Notes: generated from the sequence alone by a model not told the origin. 64,000 nucleotides of DNA from Globodera rostochiensis (GCA_018350325.1 JAEVLN010000006.1:434001-498000); one strand, 5' to 3'; counted from the first letter of the stretch, positions 1 to 11,490 are shown. Numbers and translations are program-made.

Positions 1-3000
1 ACCCACCGACCAACACCAACTGTGCTTGCACTGCTAGTGACGCTGCCGTCCTCCACCCGTGCGCGGTTGGTCCAAACTTGTAGACCAGCTTCTTCAAATT
101 AAATAAAGTAGTAAGGAGCGGAAGCAATAGCACTATGGGTCCACTCCTGCAGCAGACAAAAGACGATGCGCCAAAATTTATGCCATTTTAGCACTAATTC
201 AAAAAATTAACCATGCGGCAGACGGTAAAAAGACGATTCGTTCCCGGCCGATTCGTTCACCCCCGATTCGTTCCCCACCCCCGATTCGTTCCCCACCCCC
301 CGATTCGTTCCCCACCCCCCGATTCGTTCCCCACCCCCCGATTCGTTCTCTTTACCCCGATTCGTTCTCTTTACTCCGGTTCGTTCTCTTTACCCCGATT
401 CGTTCCCCTTAATAATGACAAAAACCCTAAAAAAATCGTACAAAACTCGAGCGTAGAACACGAATCGGGGTTTCGTTTTTGCGTATGTCGAACCCAGGAC
501 CCAAAATTCGAACAATTGGTCGAAAAAAAAACTTTTTTTTCAAAAAAAATTTTCTAAAAAAAATTTTTTTTTTAAGTCGTTAAAAGGTTCAAATTTGATG
601 TAAGGATGATCGGAAGAGCTAACGAATTGTGTTTTGAATGGTTTTGTTGCAGAAAATAGATTTTGAAGAAAAAAAAATTCCGAAAAATTTCTCGATTTCT
701 GGTCCGGGGTTCGGAACCGAATCAAAGTAGTAACCCTAGAGCCCCAAAAACCCCTGGAAATAACTTTTTAACGACAAAAAAAAATTTTTTTTTAGAAATT
801 TTTTTTTGAAAAAATTTTTTTTTCGATTAAGTTCGAATTTTGGGTCATGGGTTCGACATACGCAAAAAAGAAACCCCGATTCGTGTTCTACGCTCGAGTT
901 TTGTACGTGAGGTTTTTTGCCATTTTTATTAAGGGGAACGAATCGGGGTAAAGAGAACGAATCGGGATAAAGAGAACGAATCGGGGGTGGGGAACGAATC
1001 GGGGGTGAACGAATCGGCCGGGAACGAATCGTCCTCCGTCCGCGGCAGACAGCGTACGGTCAGACACTATGTCCCCCACGGAGCACCACGATTGGGCGCG
1101 CACGATTGGGCGCCGGCACGTTCGGTGCCGGCACGATTCGGCGCCCGAACCAAACCAAACAAAATTGGTATCATGCCAAAGCTCTCAGTATGCTGAACCT
1201 TTGACCAAGCTAAAGCTAACCGATTCGTCTTTTCAAAAAAAGGTTATAGGTTTAAAACCTGTGAAAATTGCCATTTTTGTCGTGGTCATAACTTTCTTTG
1301 TTTAAGTCGAATCGCTTAGCTTTTGCCTTTGTAAGCTTCTACTTATTACATGCTTTCGAATGATACCAAGAATGTTTTGACTTTGAACAAAGTTTTAACG
1401 AAAAACTTGTCGGCGCCCAATCGTGCCGCGCACAATCGTGCGCGCCCAGTTGCGGGGTACCGTGTCCCCCACCATTGAATTTTTATTCGATTTTTAAAAC
1501 CCAAATCGCTTAGCTTTTGCTTGATGAAAAATTCTAGAAAATTTGAGCTTCCTAATGATACAATGTATATTTGATTTGGTTAAGTTTGAAAAAAGTTATA
1601 ACCGTCGGCACATGTTTGCACATTGATTTTTGGCCCAAATGGCTATAAGTCTCTTAAACTTAATCAAATCAGATAAGTTTAGTGTCATTTGAAAGCTCAG
1701 ATTATTTTAAAATATGTTCTAGCGGGATAAAGTGATGGGCTTGTCTAAAAAAAAGTTACAAGGCCAAATTCGCCAAAAAATCGGCTTTTTCAGTTTTTTG
1801 GGCCTAACTTTCTTGAGAGCTATCCAATCGCTTAGCTCTTGCTTACTAATAGCTTCTTCTCATAAAGAGCTTTCGATGGATACTAAATTTGAACGATTGT
1901 TCTTGCTCAATGATTTTCTTTTTGCCATAAAATCTGTAAAAGATACAAATTATGCACATTTTTCCCCCTATCTCATAAATTAATGCATTATCGAAAAAAG
2001 TGATGCATTAATGGATGCATTATATTGTTTTCTATGGGCGGTGAAAATTTGAGAAAAATCTGTCGGATGTAACGGAAGTTTGTCGGATCGAATTGCGTGA
2101 TGCTTATTTATTGGTTAAAAAAGGTGAGAGAGAACGCCAAATGAAGAGAACATGTTAGAGATAAAAAGGAAAAGCGAGATAGTACAGGGGTTTTTCTCTG
2201 CTGCTGGAGTGGACCCATAGTGCAATAGCACCCACCTTCGGATAAAGACCGGACTTGGGCACCGGCACAAGAATTTCCTTTTCATAATATGTCCTTAAGA
2301 GTTGCCAGTTTAAAGCTGCGATGCGAATGTTAGCCCACCTCATCGCCCGGCTCAGCTTTTCGTAGGTCATCTTCTGGTTGTTCTTCTTCTGGCCCCACAA
2401 AAAGGCGAGTCGTTCCGACTCGACTATTCGAAACACTCCCTCCGCCGGGTCCTCCCATCTGCACAACCAACGACGGATGACTTTCTCAGCTCCTTTTATA
2501 CCTGACTATGGAAGGACAAGTGCGCGGGTCCTTCAGCGCGTCTCTAATGAATTCCCATAATTTGTTTCCCTTTGTGTGCTGTGAACGCTTTCTCGGCCTC
2601 CCGTCTTTGTTGCGCTTGACAAACTTTTCAACTGAAAAGGGTTAATTAAATGGGGGGGGGGGGGTGAATCGCTGGGCTTATTTAAATGATTCTTCTCATT
2701 TAGAGCTTTCGAATGACATCTGTTTGTTTGAGTTTACCGGCACTGAACCGTGCGGCTCTCAAAGGATAAGTTCAACAAAACTTTTAATGGCCGATCCAAT
2801 ACAAAAATTGGTTGCACTGCTTGCCCCCTCCCCCGCCGCTCCGTTTCCCGCCCGTATCATTCCGCACCCCTCCCCCTCGCCGTTTCACCCACGAAAAAAC
2901 AAATTGCGCCGAATCAAGTCGTCTTCCATTTTCTCCAGGGTTTAAGTTACGGTCATTGCGGAATCATCCATTGCTCCTATGATTGGCCCATACGCTTAAA

Positions 3001-6000
3001 AAGTTTAGTTTTGGAATTGCGAGAAATGAATAATAAGAGAACATTTACTTGACCCATAATTTTTTGACTGATTGAGTCACCAAAGTGACGTGCTTTTAAT
3101 TAGGGTTGGACAAACCCGGGTTATCCGGGACCGGTATCCGGGTGTTTTTGGAAATTTTTGGGTAAAATTATCCGGGTCTTGGACCAAGCCCAGCCAAATT
3201 ATCCGGTATCCGGACGGATATCCGGGTGTTTTTGAGCTATCCGGTATCCGGGGGACCCGGATAATATCCGGTTTTGTCCAACCCTACTTTTAATGCCTGA
3301 TAGCCACTGGTAACATTCAGGGTGGACATTATCAAAACCCAAAAGCAGGGTTGCAAAAAACGGGTTAAAGCAGCCAAAAAAAGAAAAGCAGGCATTGAGC
3401 GGGAAAAGTACTCAAAAAGCGGGCAAATTGCCAAAAGAAATTGAATGCATAAAATTGATCAAATCAGAGCCCTTATATCTTGTAAAGCTTCATTCACGCC
3501 TTGCAAACGTTAAACAAATATTTTGTTTAAAAGTTAGAAAAATGACACAACGTCTCTGTAAAACTGACATCGATTTGCCATGTTGAAATAATTCCGCAGT
3601 GACCGTAACTTAAACCCTGGTTATGAGACGACTTGATTCCGTGTAATTTGCTTTTTTCGGCAGGGGGGCAATGACGGGGGGGGGCGGGGGGGGGGGGGGT
3701 AAAACAGTGCCATGCACTCAATTTCTTTTATCAGATCGGTTGTCTCACCTTTGTTCTTGCTGCCCGCAGGTCGTCCCACGCCGCGTTTAGTCCCTGCGCT
3801 TGTCATCGGCTTCAGAAGGTGCGATCTTTGCTGCTGCGCCATCATCAAATTGGATGTGCATGACAACTGGTGGTTAATCAGTGCCCCCCGGTTGTTGTTT
3901 GGTGCTTCTTGTTGCTGTTGGATGGGTTGGATCATCCGGGAGAGCGAAGCGATTGCCGAAGGGCATACCAGAGAGGGCTGAAGTTGGCTGGCGGGAGAAA
4001 CATGCGGCCCGGGCTGGCGAAGTGTTGCCGCGGATGCTGATGGTGACGGGAGAAGCCGATTTAATGATGGAAGCGGACAGCCCCCCGCGTCCTTTTGCCT
4101 CTGTTGGTTATTTGCGACTGCAACCCTGAGGAAAAGGCTGGTGGAAGTGTCTCCTGTGACTGATGCCGAGTCAACGAGGGGTTCGACGGCCGTAACGGAC
4201 TCCAGAAGCTGCTGCTGCTGTCTTTTCTCCTGTTGAATTGCCAGCTGACCCAGAAAAGCCGTCTGCTGAAGCAGTGTTGAGGCTGCCGGCTTCTTCACGT
4301 TCATTTGTGCCAACAACGGCGGGTCCAACGCCGAGGACGGCGTAGCGACAGAACCATTCACCTTCATCCATTCGTCGATGAAGTTCTCGTCTAAGATGGA
4401 TAGACCATGTTTAATTTCATAACCATTTGAATTACCTGTGACTAGTTTGCAAAATTCGGCAAACAGTAGAGATCCGTAGCTGAACAGGTCGAGAATGGAA
4501 TTAAGAGTTCTTTTTACAGACTTACTTAGGGTCGTGTTCTTTAAAACGTTGTTCGTTCATCAGCATCAACAACGGTCCGGAGCAATTGGCAAACTTCGCC
4601 AGATTCAAGTTTTCGCCTTTAAATGCGCATACTTTTTACAAAAACTCCACGCCTCCCCCAACTTACATGGAATTTGGTGCCGTCGTGCAACATCCAAAAT
4701 CCAAGCCACAACATCGTCGCTGGACCATTCTCGAGGCTCTTTTCGTTTAAACTGTAACAGATCCATTCGTTCGCCCAGTAACTGAATGAACATATGGAAG
4801 TTACACCCGCCCTTTCATCCAATTGAATTTACCGGAATGGGTTTGGAGAGACTTGGACCGGGGTCGACCGAGCGAATGTTCGGCACTGATGGAGACAATC
4901 GATTTTAATTGAAGAAATTGCAAATTACCAATAAAAACGCCCTCAGAACTCAGAGGAGAATTCATCGCCATAGTTGCCGTAGTGTTGACCTGCTGCTGCT
5001 CTGCCATTTTCTGCTGATGAAAATATGTAGTTTGTTGGACCAATTGAAGAGCACTCAGTGCTACCGATCGGCTGGAAGAACTTTGGTTGTCAATTCGTTG
5101 GATATCCAGTGAATTGTCAAGCTGAGGCTGCGCTGGCTGACTATGAGGAGTTGCAGCTTGGTTTGAAGACTTCAGATTGGCCAACAATTTCATTGAGGAA
5201 TCTGTCGATGGAATTCTTCCTGAGTGATGCAAAAGCTGTTGCTGATGTTGGGCGGCGAGAGCGCTGACGAACAAATTGGCGGATAGTGAAGTGTTTGTCA
5301 CATTTTGAATTTTCTGGACCAGTGGCTGTGCCGAAGGTTCGTGAGCAATGTGTTGTGGTGCACATAATTCGGAGGACAGCCGAGCAACAATTGGCGACTG
5401 TTGCGTGAAGAAGTTGCGTCGAGAATTCTGGTGTTCAGGCTCCACAAGTGACATTTGCTGTTGTTGGTACGAAGCGGAGGATGACCCTCCATTGTCTCTG
5501 CTGGCATTGGTAAGCGCAGCAAAAAATGCATCGATGCCCTTTTGCTGCTGTTTATGCCCAACAACATTGGCAGACAGGTTCTGTTGCCGTTGTTGCTGGA
5601 AGGAAATGATTGTCTCGGATGCGTCAGTCAAAGTGTCATTAGCGTTTTGAGATTCCGCGGTGGTCGCTGCTGAAAGAACAGGAGGCGTTTCTAGCGGACT
5701 CGACCGTTCACTGGCCGCCTCGGCCGGTGGAGTCGGCTGTTGTTGTGCGGAGCGCAACAGCGGTTCGCCCGCTAGCCTTGCGCTCAGTTGACGCTCAATG
5801 TCGAAGAAGAATTTGGAGGGCGGCGGGGGCAAGATGGAGCAGGGCGAGTGAAACGCACTTAGAGGAGGGGGGCTGGCGGCCTCGGCTGGACACTGATAGT
5901 GAGGGTCTTGACGGCCCCCAGCGAGGAGTCTCCTCATGAAGAACGTTGACGGCCCGACCCGTTGACGAAGGTATTGGACCAGAGCGGAGTAAATTGATGC

Positions 6001-6195
6001 CGATTGCGTTGCACTTCGGCGAAATCGCGTTGTAGTGACCCGAGGATTAAGTAACGAATAAAAGGTTCGATGAAGCGATTTGCGAGGAGTGACGGAGTTA
6101 GGAAAGCCAGTGAGAAAGATTTTTAAGAACCAAAAATCTGAATTGAATTTATAGAATTTGGGAAATAAGCGGCGAAAGGGCAGTTTGTTGCTCAT
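1..6195 (-). CDS. ESE/ELF3-type ETS transcription factor (3' end outside window)
   Basis: A sequence-specific nuclear transcription factor. Minus-strand exons that splice in frame are 4667..4781, 4526..4616 and 4436..4479 (Pointed/SAM domain, starting EWSSDDVVAWILDVA and ending LLFAEFCKLV), 3749..4390 (Gln-rich linker ending in AT-hook VGRPAGSKNK), 2502..2631 (second AT-hook GRPRKR, then KLWEFIRDALKDP), 2339..2458 (RWEDPAEGVFRIVES, MTYEKLSRAMR), 2236..2293 (TYYEKEILVP) and 91 to the window edge (KLVYKFGPTAHGW). Pointed plus AT-hook plus ETS is the layout of the ELF3/ESE subfamily. An upstream Gln-rich open frame from Met 6195 (or Met 5937) down to about 4930 is probably the N-terminal coding region, but I found no convincing in-frame donor joining it to the Pointed exon. 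Introns after 2236 and after 3749 contain mobile elements. The domain calls are firm; the 5' structure is not. Confidence 0.85.
228..1037. repeat. Internal palindrome with tandem ATTCGTTCC units in both arms
   Basis: Inside the element, about 228-590 is inverted at about 757-1037. Both arms carry tandem units built on GATTCGTTCCCCACCCC (left) or its complement (right), followed by a shared segment containing CGAGCGTAGAACACGAATCG and poly-A/poly-T blocks. The left arm has more tandem units than the right, so the units have changed copy number since the palindrome formed. Confidence 0.8.
1070..1470. repeat. Second inverted repeat with GCGCCCAATCGTG motifs
   Basis: Within the same element, the block ending CACGATTGGGCGC (about 1070-1150) is repeated in inverted orientation at about 1408-1470, together with a shared GTGTCCCCCAC motif. 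The segment between is AT-rich and non-coding. It forms a second foldback nested beside the first. Confidence 0.6.
2813..3711. repeat. Inverted-repeat element within an ETS intron
   Basis: About 2880-2975 (GAATCAAGTCGTC and GGGTTTAAGTTACGGTCA) recurs inverted at about 3590-3650. C-rich then G-rich tracts extend outward to GCACTG at 2813 and CAGTGC at 3706-3711. I saw no clear target duplication. A shorter pair (AAAAGAAATTGAATGCAT near 3433, inverted at 3713-3731) overlaps it. The 186 bp element at 3101..3286 is inserted between the arms, so the insertions are nested. Confidence 0.6.
3101..3286. mobile_element. 186 bp hAT-like MITE with 8-bp target duplication
   Basis: The ends are perfect 14-bp inverted repeats, TAGGGTTGGACAAA and TTTGTCCAACCCTA. 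The flanks are identical 8-mers, CTTTTAAT at 3093-3100 and 3287-3294. An 8-bp duplication with AGGGTTG-type termini fits the hAT superfamily. The interior is a run of degenerate TATCCGG/CCGGATA motifs with no coding potential. Confidence 0.85.
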
Positions 6196-7439
6196 TTCTT
6201 AAAAGGAGGGCGTTCAACTGAGAAGCCGGTCAAATCGGGCTGCCTTCGATAGACCAATAAACGAAGTTATTAAGGAGCGAAATGCGTCCCAAAGCCTTTT
6301 ACGCGTCCCATTGAATTTTTAACTACTCACAAAAATCATGAATATAACGATAAATTTTTTTATGAAAAGCATTAAAAAATAATATCAACCTTCCAAACTC
6401 AAAAAAATTTTCCGCGGAAACCACTTTGAAGAAAGTTATAGCTCCTCAAAGTTTGTCAAAAACCATAGGGGGGGGACCCTTTTGGGCAACATTAGGTTTT
6501 GCCAACGTTACGTTTTTGGATGATTTTGAGGCCAAAATTGATTCCAACAAAATTTTGAATCGAAAAACATTTGAATTCAGAGTGGGGGTCATTTCGGCCC
6601 GGCCTCGGACGTTTCGGCCACATCCTGCAATTTCTTTTTGCATATTCAACCGACAAATTTTTAATTAGAAATTTTTTTCAAATGAACTAAAAACATAACA
6701 AAATTAGTAATTATAATCTGAAAATTTGCTAGAAATTTAGGGGTTCATTGGTAATTACTAGAAACACAAGAAGAAATTCCAAAATTTTTTGACGGGTAGA
6801 ATCCGATTCGAATACTTTTTCGAAATACAAAAATCAATTTTGACCTCGAAACCTTCAAAAAAATGGCTGGGTTTCCTTATTAGGCCTAGGCCTAAGCCAA
6901 CCTAAGCTTAAGCTTAGGCCAAAGTACGTAAATGTGAAAACGATGAGGATTTTTTTTTATATGCATCAGGGTTGCGTCAAAACCTCTCGATTTCGTTAAT
7001 TTCGAGCTTTTCTCTCGTTTCGATGTCGAAAACCGAAATAAAAAAATTTCGACTAAGAAAATTTTTCTTTCGATGAAACCCTGATATACATTTCCTTGGG
7101 GCCGAAACGTCCGGGACCGAAACGACCTGTTCCCCGAATTCGGGCAACCCGGGTTCGAAATTGATCGAAATTTAAGTCAGAATCGGCTTCTACGCCCGAA
7201 TATCACTTGACCTGCGAATTGTTGTTGGCTTAAATTGAATTAATTTGTGTTTTTTTAAATTCTTAGTGTGAAAAATTGAAAACTTTCCGGCTGGAAGGTA
7301 TTTTCAGATACATTCTTGAAAATAAGTACAGTTTTAATTTTTGAGTACATATGAGAGCTCATTTTCAAGCACTGTACTTTCATGGATTCATCTGAGAAAT
7401 TGTTATAAAATAAGGATAAAGTACATAAATAATAACTCT
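6196..7439. other. AT-rich non-coding stretch
   Basis: I see no supportable gene here. The stretch holds short repeated phrases such as CCATAGGGGGGGACCC (about 6463; a similar CCATAAGGGGG occurs near 16955), two related blocks mentioning GACGTTTCGGCC (6607) and GGCCGAAACGTCC (7100), and an AAGCTTAGGCC palindromic run near 6890-6920. It looks like decayed repeats. Confidence 0.5.
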
Positions 7440-8175
7440 CATTAACCGATTATTTACGAAAAAAAGCGAATTACTGTTTGAACGAAATTTTGGTAATAAT
7501 AAATCTTTGGCGTTCTGTCATGAAAATAAGAAGTTACACTGAAAATTGAGTTGGGCGCGCTTCGTATGTGGGGAATTTTTTTTAAATGTGCAGATTTTCC
7601 TGATTTTTTGCACAGAGCTTGCCAACTAAATTGTCTACCCAAAAGCAAAATCTTTAAGCTAAAATCAAAATTTTTCTTAACATTTTCCAGCAAACAAGTT
7701 GAAAAAAATAAAATTTTCAATAAAATGAGCGAAAATCACAAATTTGGGGCATTAAAAAGGGAGGGAAAGCGATGAAAACGTAAAGATCAGCGCAAGACCG
7801 AGCCATGAAAATGCATGAAGTGATTAAAGGTCAAAAAAACTCACATTTTGGCCCATTAAAATTCGTCAAAAATGAAAATTTCATTGATATTTTTCAAAAA
7901 TTTTTTTTTCAAAATTCTCCAAACTCCACCAACTTTCGGTTAGAGTACGCTGGGGATGCTAAAAGCATGTATGCAAAATTTGGTCTCGAAATACAATCTC
8001 TAAGCTGTGTTACATGGCCTCAAAAATTTAGTAAAATTCAATGGCGGGGATAGGATGTCTGACATCACTCTGTCTGCCGCGTCATTAGAGTTGTCTGTTA
8101 ATTTGTTTAAATGATTTTGGCGTTATGATTTGCACAAATGAATTAATCGTTTTTTTCGTAAATAATCGGTTAATG
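7440..8175. mobile_element. 736 bp terminal-inverted-repeat element
   Basis: The left end CATTAACCGATTATTTACG is mirrored at the right end, which finishes CGTAAATAATCGGTTAATG. The inverted match covers about 27 bp and then degrades. CTCT occurs immediately outside both ends (7436-7439 and 8176-8179) and may be a 4-bp target duplication, although four bases could match by chance. No transposase is present. The right-hand 90 bp recurs near 48183-48275. Confidence 0.7.
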
Positions 8176-8461
8176 CTCTGGCTGGGACCAAACGACCCGC
8201 CGCTCCCTCTCATTGATCCCAAAAGCATTGATTGATCTTATTCTACTTTCATATTTGCCGACATATCGATATACAACGTGGGATAAAGAATGGAAAATGA
8301 CAATTGGATGAGAAAAACGATGCAGGAAGTGAGTGGAGCGAACGGAGTTGAATGGAGGGAGGACCATCAGCAGTTGGGGAAATGGGTGTGATAAAGGGGA
8401 GAAGAAACTGGTCGCCGCTGCAGTCGGTAGCGGAAGGGAAATGTTTCGATCGAATGGTGGA

Positions 8462-10065
8462 AGGGGGAAGTTCAAAGGGGAGGGGGGTTGGGGGGGGGGA
8501 AGGGACTTCAAGAGGGGGAAGTTCAAAGGGGAGGGGGGAGGGGGGTTGGGGGGGAAGGGGGATTGGGGGGGAAGTTCAAAGGGGAGGGGGGTTGGGGGGG
8601 GGGAAGGGACTTCAAGAGGGGGAAGTTCAAAGGGGAGGGGGGGAGGGGGGTTGGGGGGGGGGAAGGGACTTCAAGAGGGGGAAGTTCAAAGGGGAGGGGG
8701 GAGGGGGGGTTGGGGGGGAAGTTCAAAGGGGAGGGGGGAGGGGGGTTGGGGGGGGAAGTTCAAAGGGGAGGGGGGAGGGGGGTTGGGGGGGGGAAGTTCA
8801 AAGGGGAGGGGGGAGGGGGGTTGGGGGGGAAGTTCAAAGGGGAGGGGGGAGGGGGGTTGGGGGGGGGAAGTTCAAAGGGGAGGGGGGTTGGGGGGAAGTT
8901 CAAAGGGGAGGGGGGAGGGGGGTTGGGGGGGGGGAAGTTCAAAGGGGAGGGGGGAGGGGGGGTTGGGGGGGGGGAAGTTCAAAGGGGAGGGGGGAGGGGG
9001 GTTGGGGGGGAAGTTCAAGGGGGAGGGGGGGGGGGGGGAAGGGACTTCAAGAGGGGGAAGTTCAAAGGGGAGGGGGGAGGGGGGTTGGGGGGGGGGAAGT
9101 TCAAAGGGGAGGGGGGAGGGGGGTTGGGGGGGGGAAGTTCAAAGGGGAGGGGGGAGGGGGGTTGGGGGGGGGAAGTTCAAAGGGGAGGGGGGAGGGGGGT
9201 TGGGGGGGAAGTTCAAAGGGGAGGGGGGAGGGGGGTTGGGGGGGAAGTTCAAAGGGGAGGGGGGAGGGGGGTTGGGGGGGGAAGTTCAAAGGGGAGGGGG
9301 GAGGGGGGTTGGGGGGGAAGTTCAAAGGGGAGGGGGGAGGGGGGTTGGGGGGGGAAGTTCAAAGGGGAGGGGGGAGGGGGGTTGGGGGGGGAAGTTCAAA
9401 GGGGAGGGGGGAGGGGGGTTGGGGGGGAAGTTCAAAGGGGAGGGGGGAGGGGGGTTGGGGGGGGGAAGTTCAAAGGGGAGGGGGGAGGGGGGTTGGGGGG
9501 GAAGTTCAAAGGGGAGGGGGGAGGGGGGTTGGGGGGAAGTTCAAAGAGGAGGGGGGAGGGGGGTTGGGGGGGGAAGGGGGGTTGGGGGGGGGGAAGGGAC
9601 TTCAAGAGGGGGAAGTTCAAAGGGGAGGGGGGAGGGGGGTTGGGGGGGGGGAAGAGACTTCAAGAGGGGAAGTTCAAAGGGGAGGGGGGAGGGGGGTTGG
9701 GGGGGGGAAGTTCAAAGGGGAGGGGGGAGGGGGGTTGGGGGGGGGGAAGTTCAAAGGGGAGGGGGGAGGGGGGGTTGGGGGGGGAAGTTCAAAGGGGAGG
9801 GGGGAGGGGGGTTGGGGGGGAAGTTCAAAGGGGAGGGGGGAGGGGGGTTGGGGGGGGAAGTTCAAAGGGGAGGGGGGAGGGGGGTTGGGGGGGAAGTTCA
9901 AAGGGGAGGGGGGAGGGGGGTTGGGGGGGAAGTTCAAAGAGGAGGGGGGAGGGGGGTTGGGGGGGGGAAGGGGGGTTGGGGGGGGGGGAAGGGACTTCGA
10001 GGGGGAAGTTCAAAGGGGAGGGGGGAGGGGGGTTGGGGGGGAAGTTCAAGGGGGAGGGGGGGGAA
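8462..10065. repeat. 1.6 kb G-rich minisatellite
   Basis: Dozens of tandem copies of a unit of roughly 38 bp built from GAAGTTCAAAGG, GGAGGGGGGAGGGG and GGTTGGGGGG, with occasional GGGACTTCAAGAGG inserts. The unit varies by one or two G, and all three forward frames stay open throughout, so the long Gly-rich translations are not evidence of a gene. Every unit has several G-runs of four or more on one strand, which is ideal for G-quadruplexes. Confidence 0.95.
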
Positions 10066-10419
10066 GAGGAAGAGAACGGCGGAATAGAGCACTCCTCAAA
10101 AACTTCTCCCCTCCCCAAACGCGCTTCTTCACAGTTTTATCATCTGCTTTTAGGGCTTCTCAAATAAACTAAACGATGAATGAAAGCGGATGAGAAATGA
10201 GAAACTGATTGATTGATTGATTAAACGAATGCGGACGGAAAGGGAAAGGACAATCGGCAGTGGAAGAATTTCGTTTTGAACTATTCTCTTCTCACAGTCT
10301 CCCCCATTATAATTTCGTAATTTTCGCTTCTGTTAATTAATGATAATAATTCTTTGTGAAAAGACGGGGGGTGGGGGGTTAGCAAAAAACATACATAAAC
10401 ATACATAAATATGGGAAGG

Positions 10420-10715
10420 ATTTGAAATGGAAAGAAGATGAAGAGAATGGAGGAGGAAGGGGAGGGGGAGAGGTGAAAAAAGAGGTGAAGAGGGGAGAGG
10501 GAAGTAAAAGGGCAGAGAGTAACGGAGAAAGCGATTGGAGGGGAAAGAGAGAGAGTGGGGGAGGGGGAGAAAGAAAAGAACAGGAAAGAGGAACGGATAG
10601 ATTATAAAAAAACAATTAGAAGGAGAGACCGAAACAGAGAGAGAAAGCGCCGGGGGGAGAGAGAGAGAAAGCGCCGGGGGGAGAGAGAAAGAAAGCGACG
10701 GGAGAGACATAATTT
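10420..10715. repeat. Purine-rich (GA) low-complexity tract
   Basis: Almost pure A/G on the plus strand, including tandem copies of GAGAGAGAAAGCGCCGGGGG near 10640-10690. There is no coding signal. Confidence 0.8.
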
Positions 10716-11114
10716 GTCACGCTGTTCGAAAAACGTCCGACCGATCGTTTGTCTTTTGGTCCTCGAGAATGGGGGGGGGGGCGGGCGGTAATTGATCAGA
10801 AGAGAATCAAAAGTGGAAATAAATGCTGAATTGAAAACAGCACAAATTGGGATGGATGGTGATTTAATGATTAAATAGTGGAGATCGCGGGACTCGAGAA
10901 GGGGTCAAACAACAGACATCGCAATTCCTTTTTGGTACAAATTCCTAAGGGTTTTAAAGTCTTCTTAATGTCTCTTCTTTTCTAAAGTAACTTCTCTTTT
11001 TCTTATTTAACATTTTATGAATGGAACAAAAAAAACATTTGACTTTGAAGCTTTGAACCATCGACTTATGTCCCCCAGAAGCTTTATTTACGTGCACTTT
11101 TAGCGACGAACGCA

Positions 11115-11490
11115 ACGGAACACAGAGAATAGGGAGGAGAGAAGCAGCGACAAAAGGAAAAGGAGTAAGATGTGTAGTGTAAGAGGGAAAGAGGAAAGAG
11201 TGATGTAAGGGGAAAGAGGAAAGAGAGAGAGTGGTGTAAGAGGAAAGAGAAAGAGTGATGTAAGGGGAAAGAGGAAAGAGAGAGTAGTGTAAGAGGAAAG
11301 AGAAAGAGTGATGTAAGGGGAAAGAGAAAAGAGAAAGAGTGATGTAAGGGGAAAGAGGAAAGAGAGAGAGTGATGTAAGGGGAAAGAGGAAAGAGAGAGA
11401 GTGGTGTAAGAGGAAAGAGAAAGAGTGATGTAAGGGGAAAGAGAAAGAGTGATGTAAGGGGAATGAGGAAAGAGAGAGAGAGTGTTATGA
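11115..11490. repeat. Tandem repeat of GTGATGTAAGGGGAAAGAG units
   Basis: Units of about 30-60 bp built from GTGATGTAAGGGGAAAGAG and GTGGTGTAAGAGGAAAGAG repeat about a dozen times. The array is purine-rich and ends at a poly-G run near 11500. Confidence 0.9.

Larger units (their letters stand above)
131..2222. mobile_element. 2.1 kb inverted-repeat DNA element with 6-bp target duplication
   Basis: The ends are inverted repeats starting CACTATGGGTCCACTCC (131 onward, and its reverse complement ending at 2222), matching over about 26 bp with one mismatch. The element is flanked on both sides by CAATAG (125-130 and 2223-2228). Removing the element and one CAATAG leaves a 46-nt intron between ETS exons 2236..2293 and ..91. 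No transposase frame is visible, so it is non-autonomous. The CACTATGG terminus recalls Transib or Chapaev ends, but a 6-bp duplication does not settle the superfamily. Confidence 0.85.

Noticed and set aside
8333..10172. Three overlapping Gly-rich open frames of 559-606 codons
   Set aside because: All three frames are open because the G-rich tandem unit contains no stop in any phase. There is no conserved domain, and the sequence is a minisatellite.
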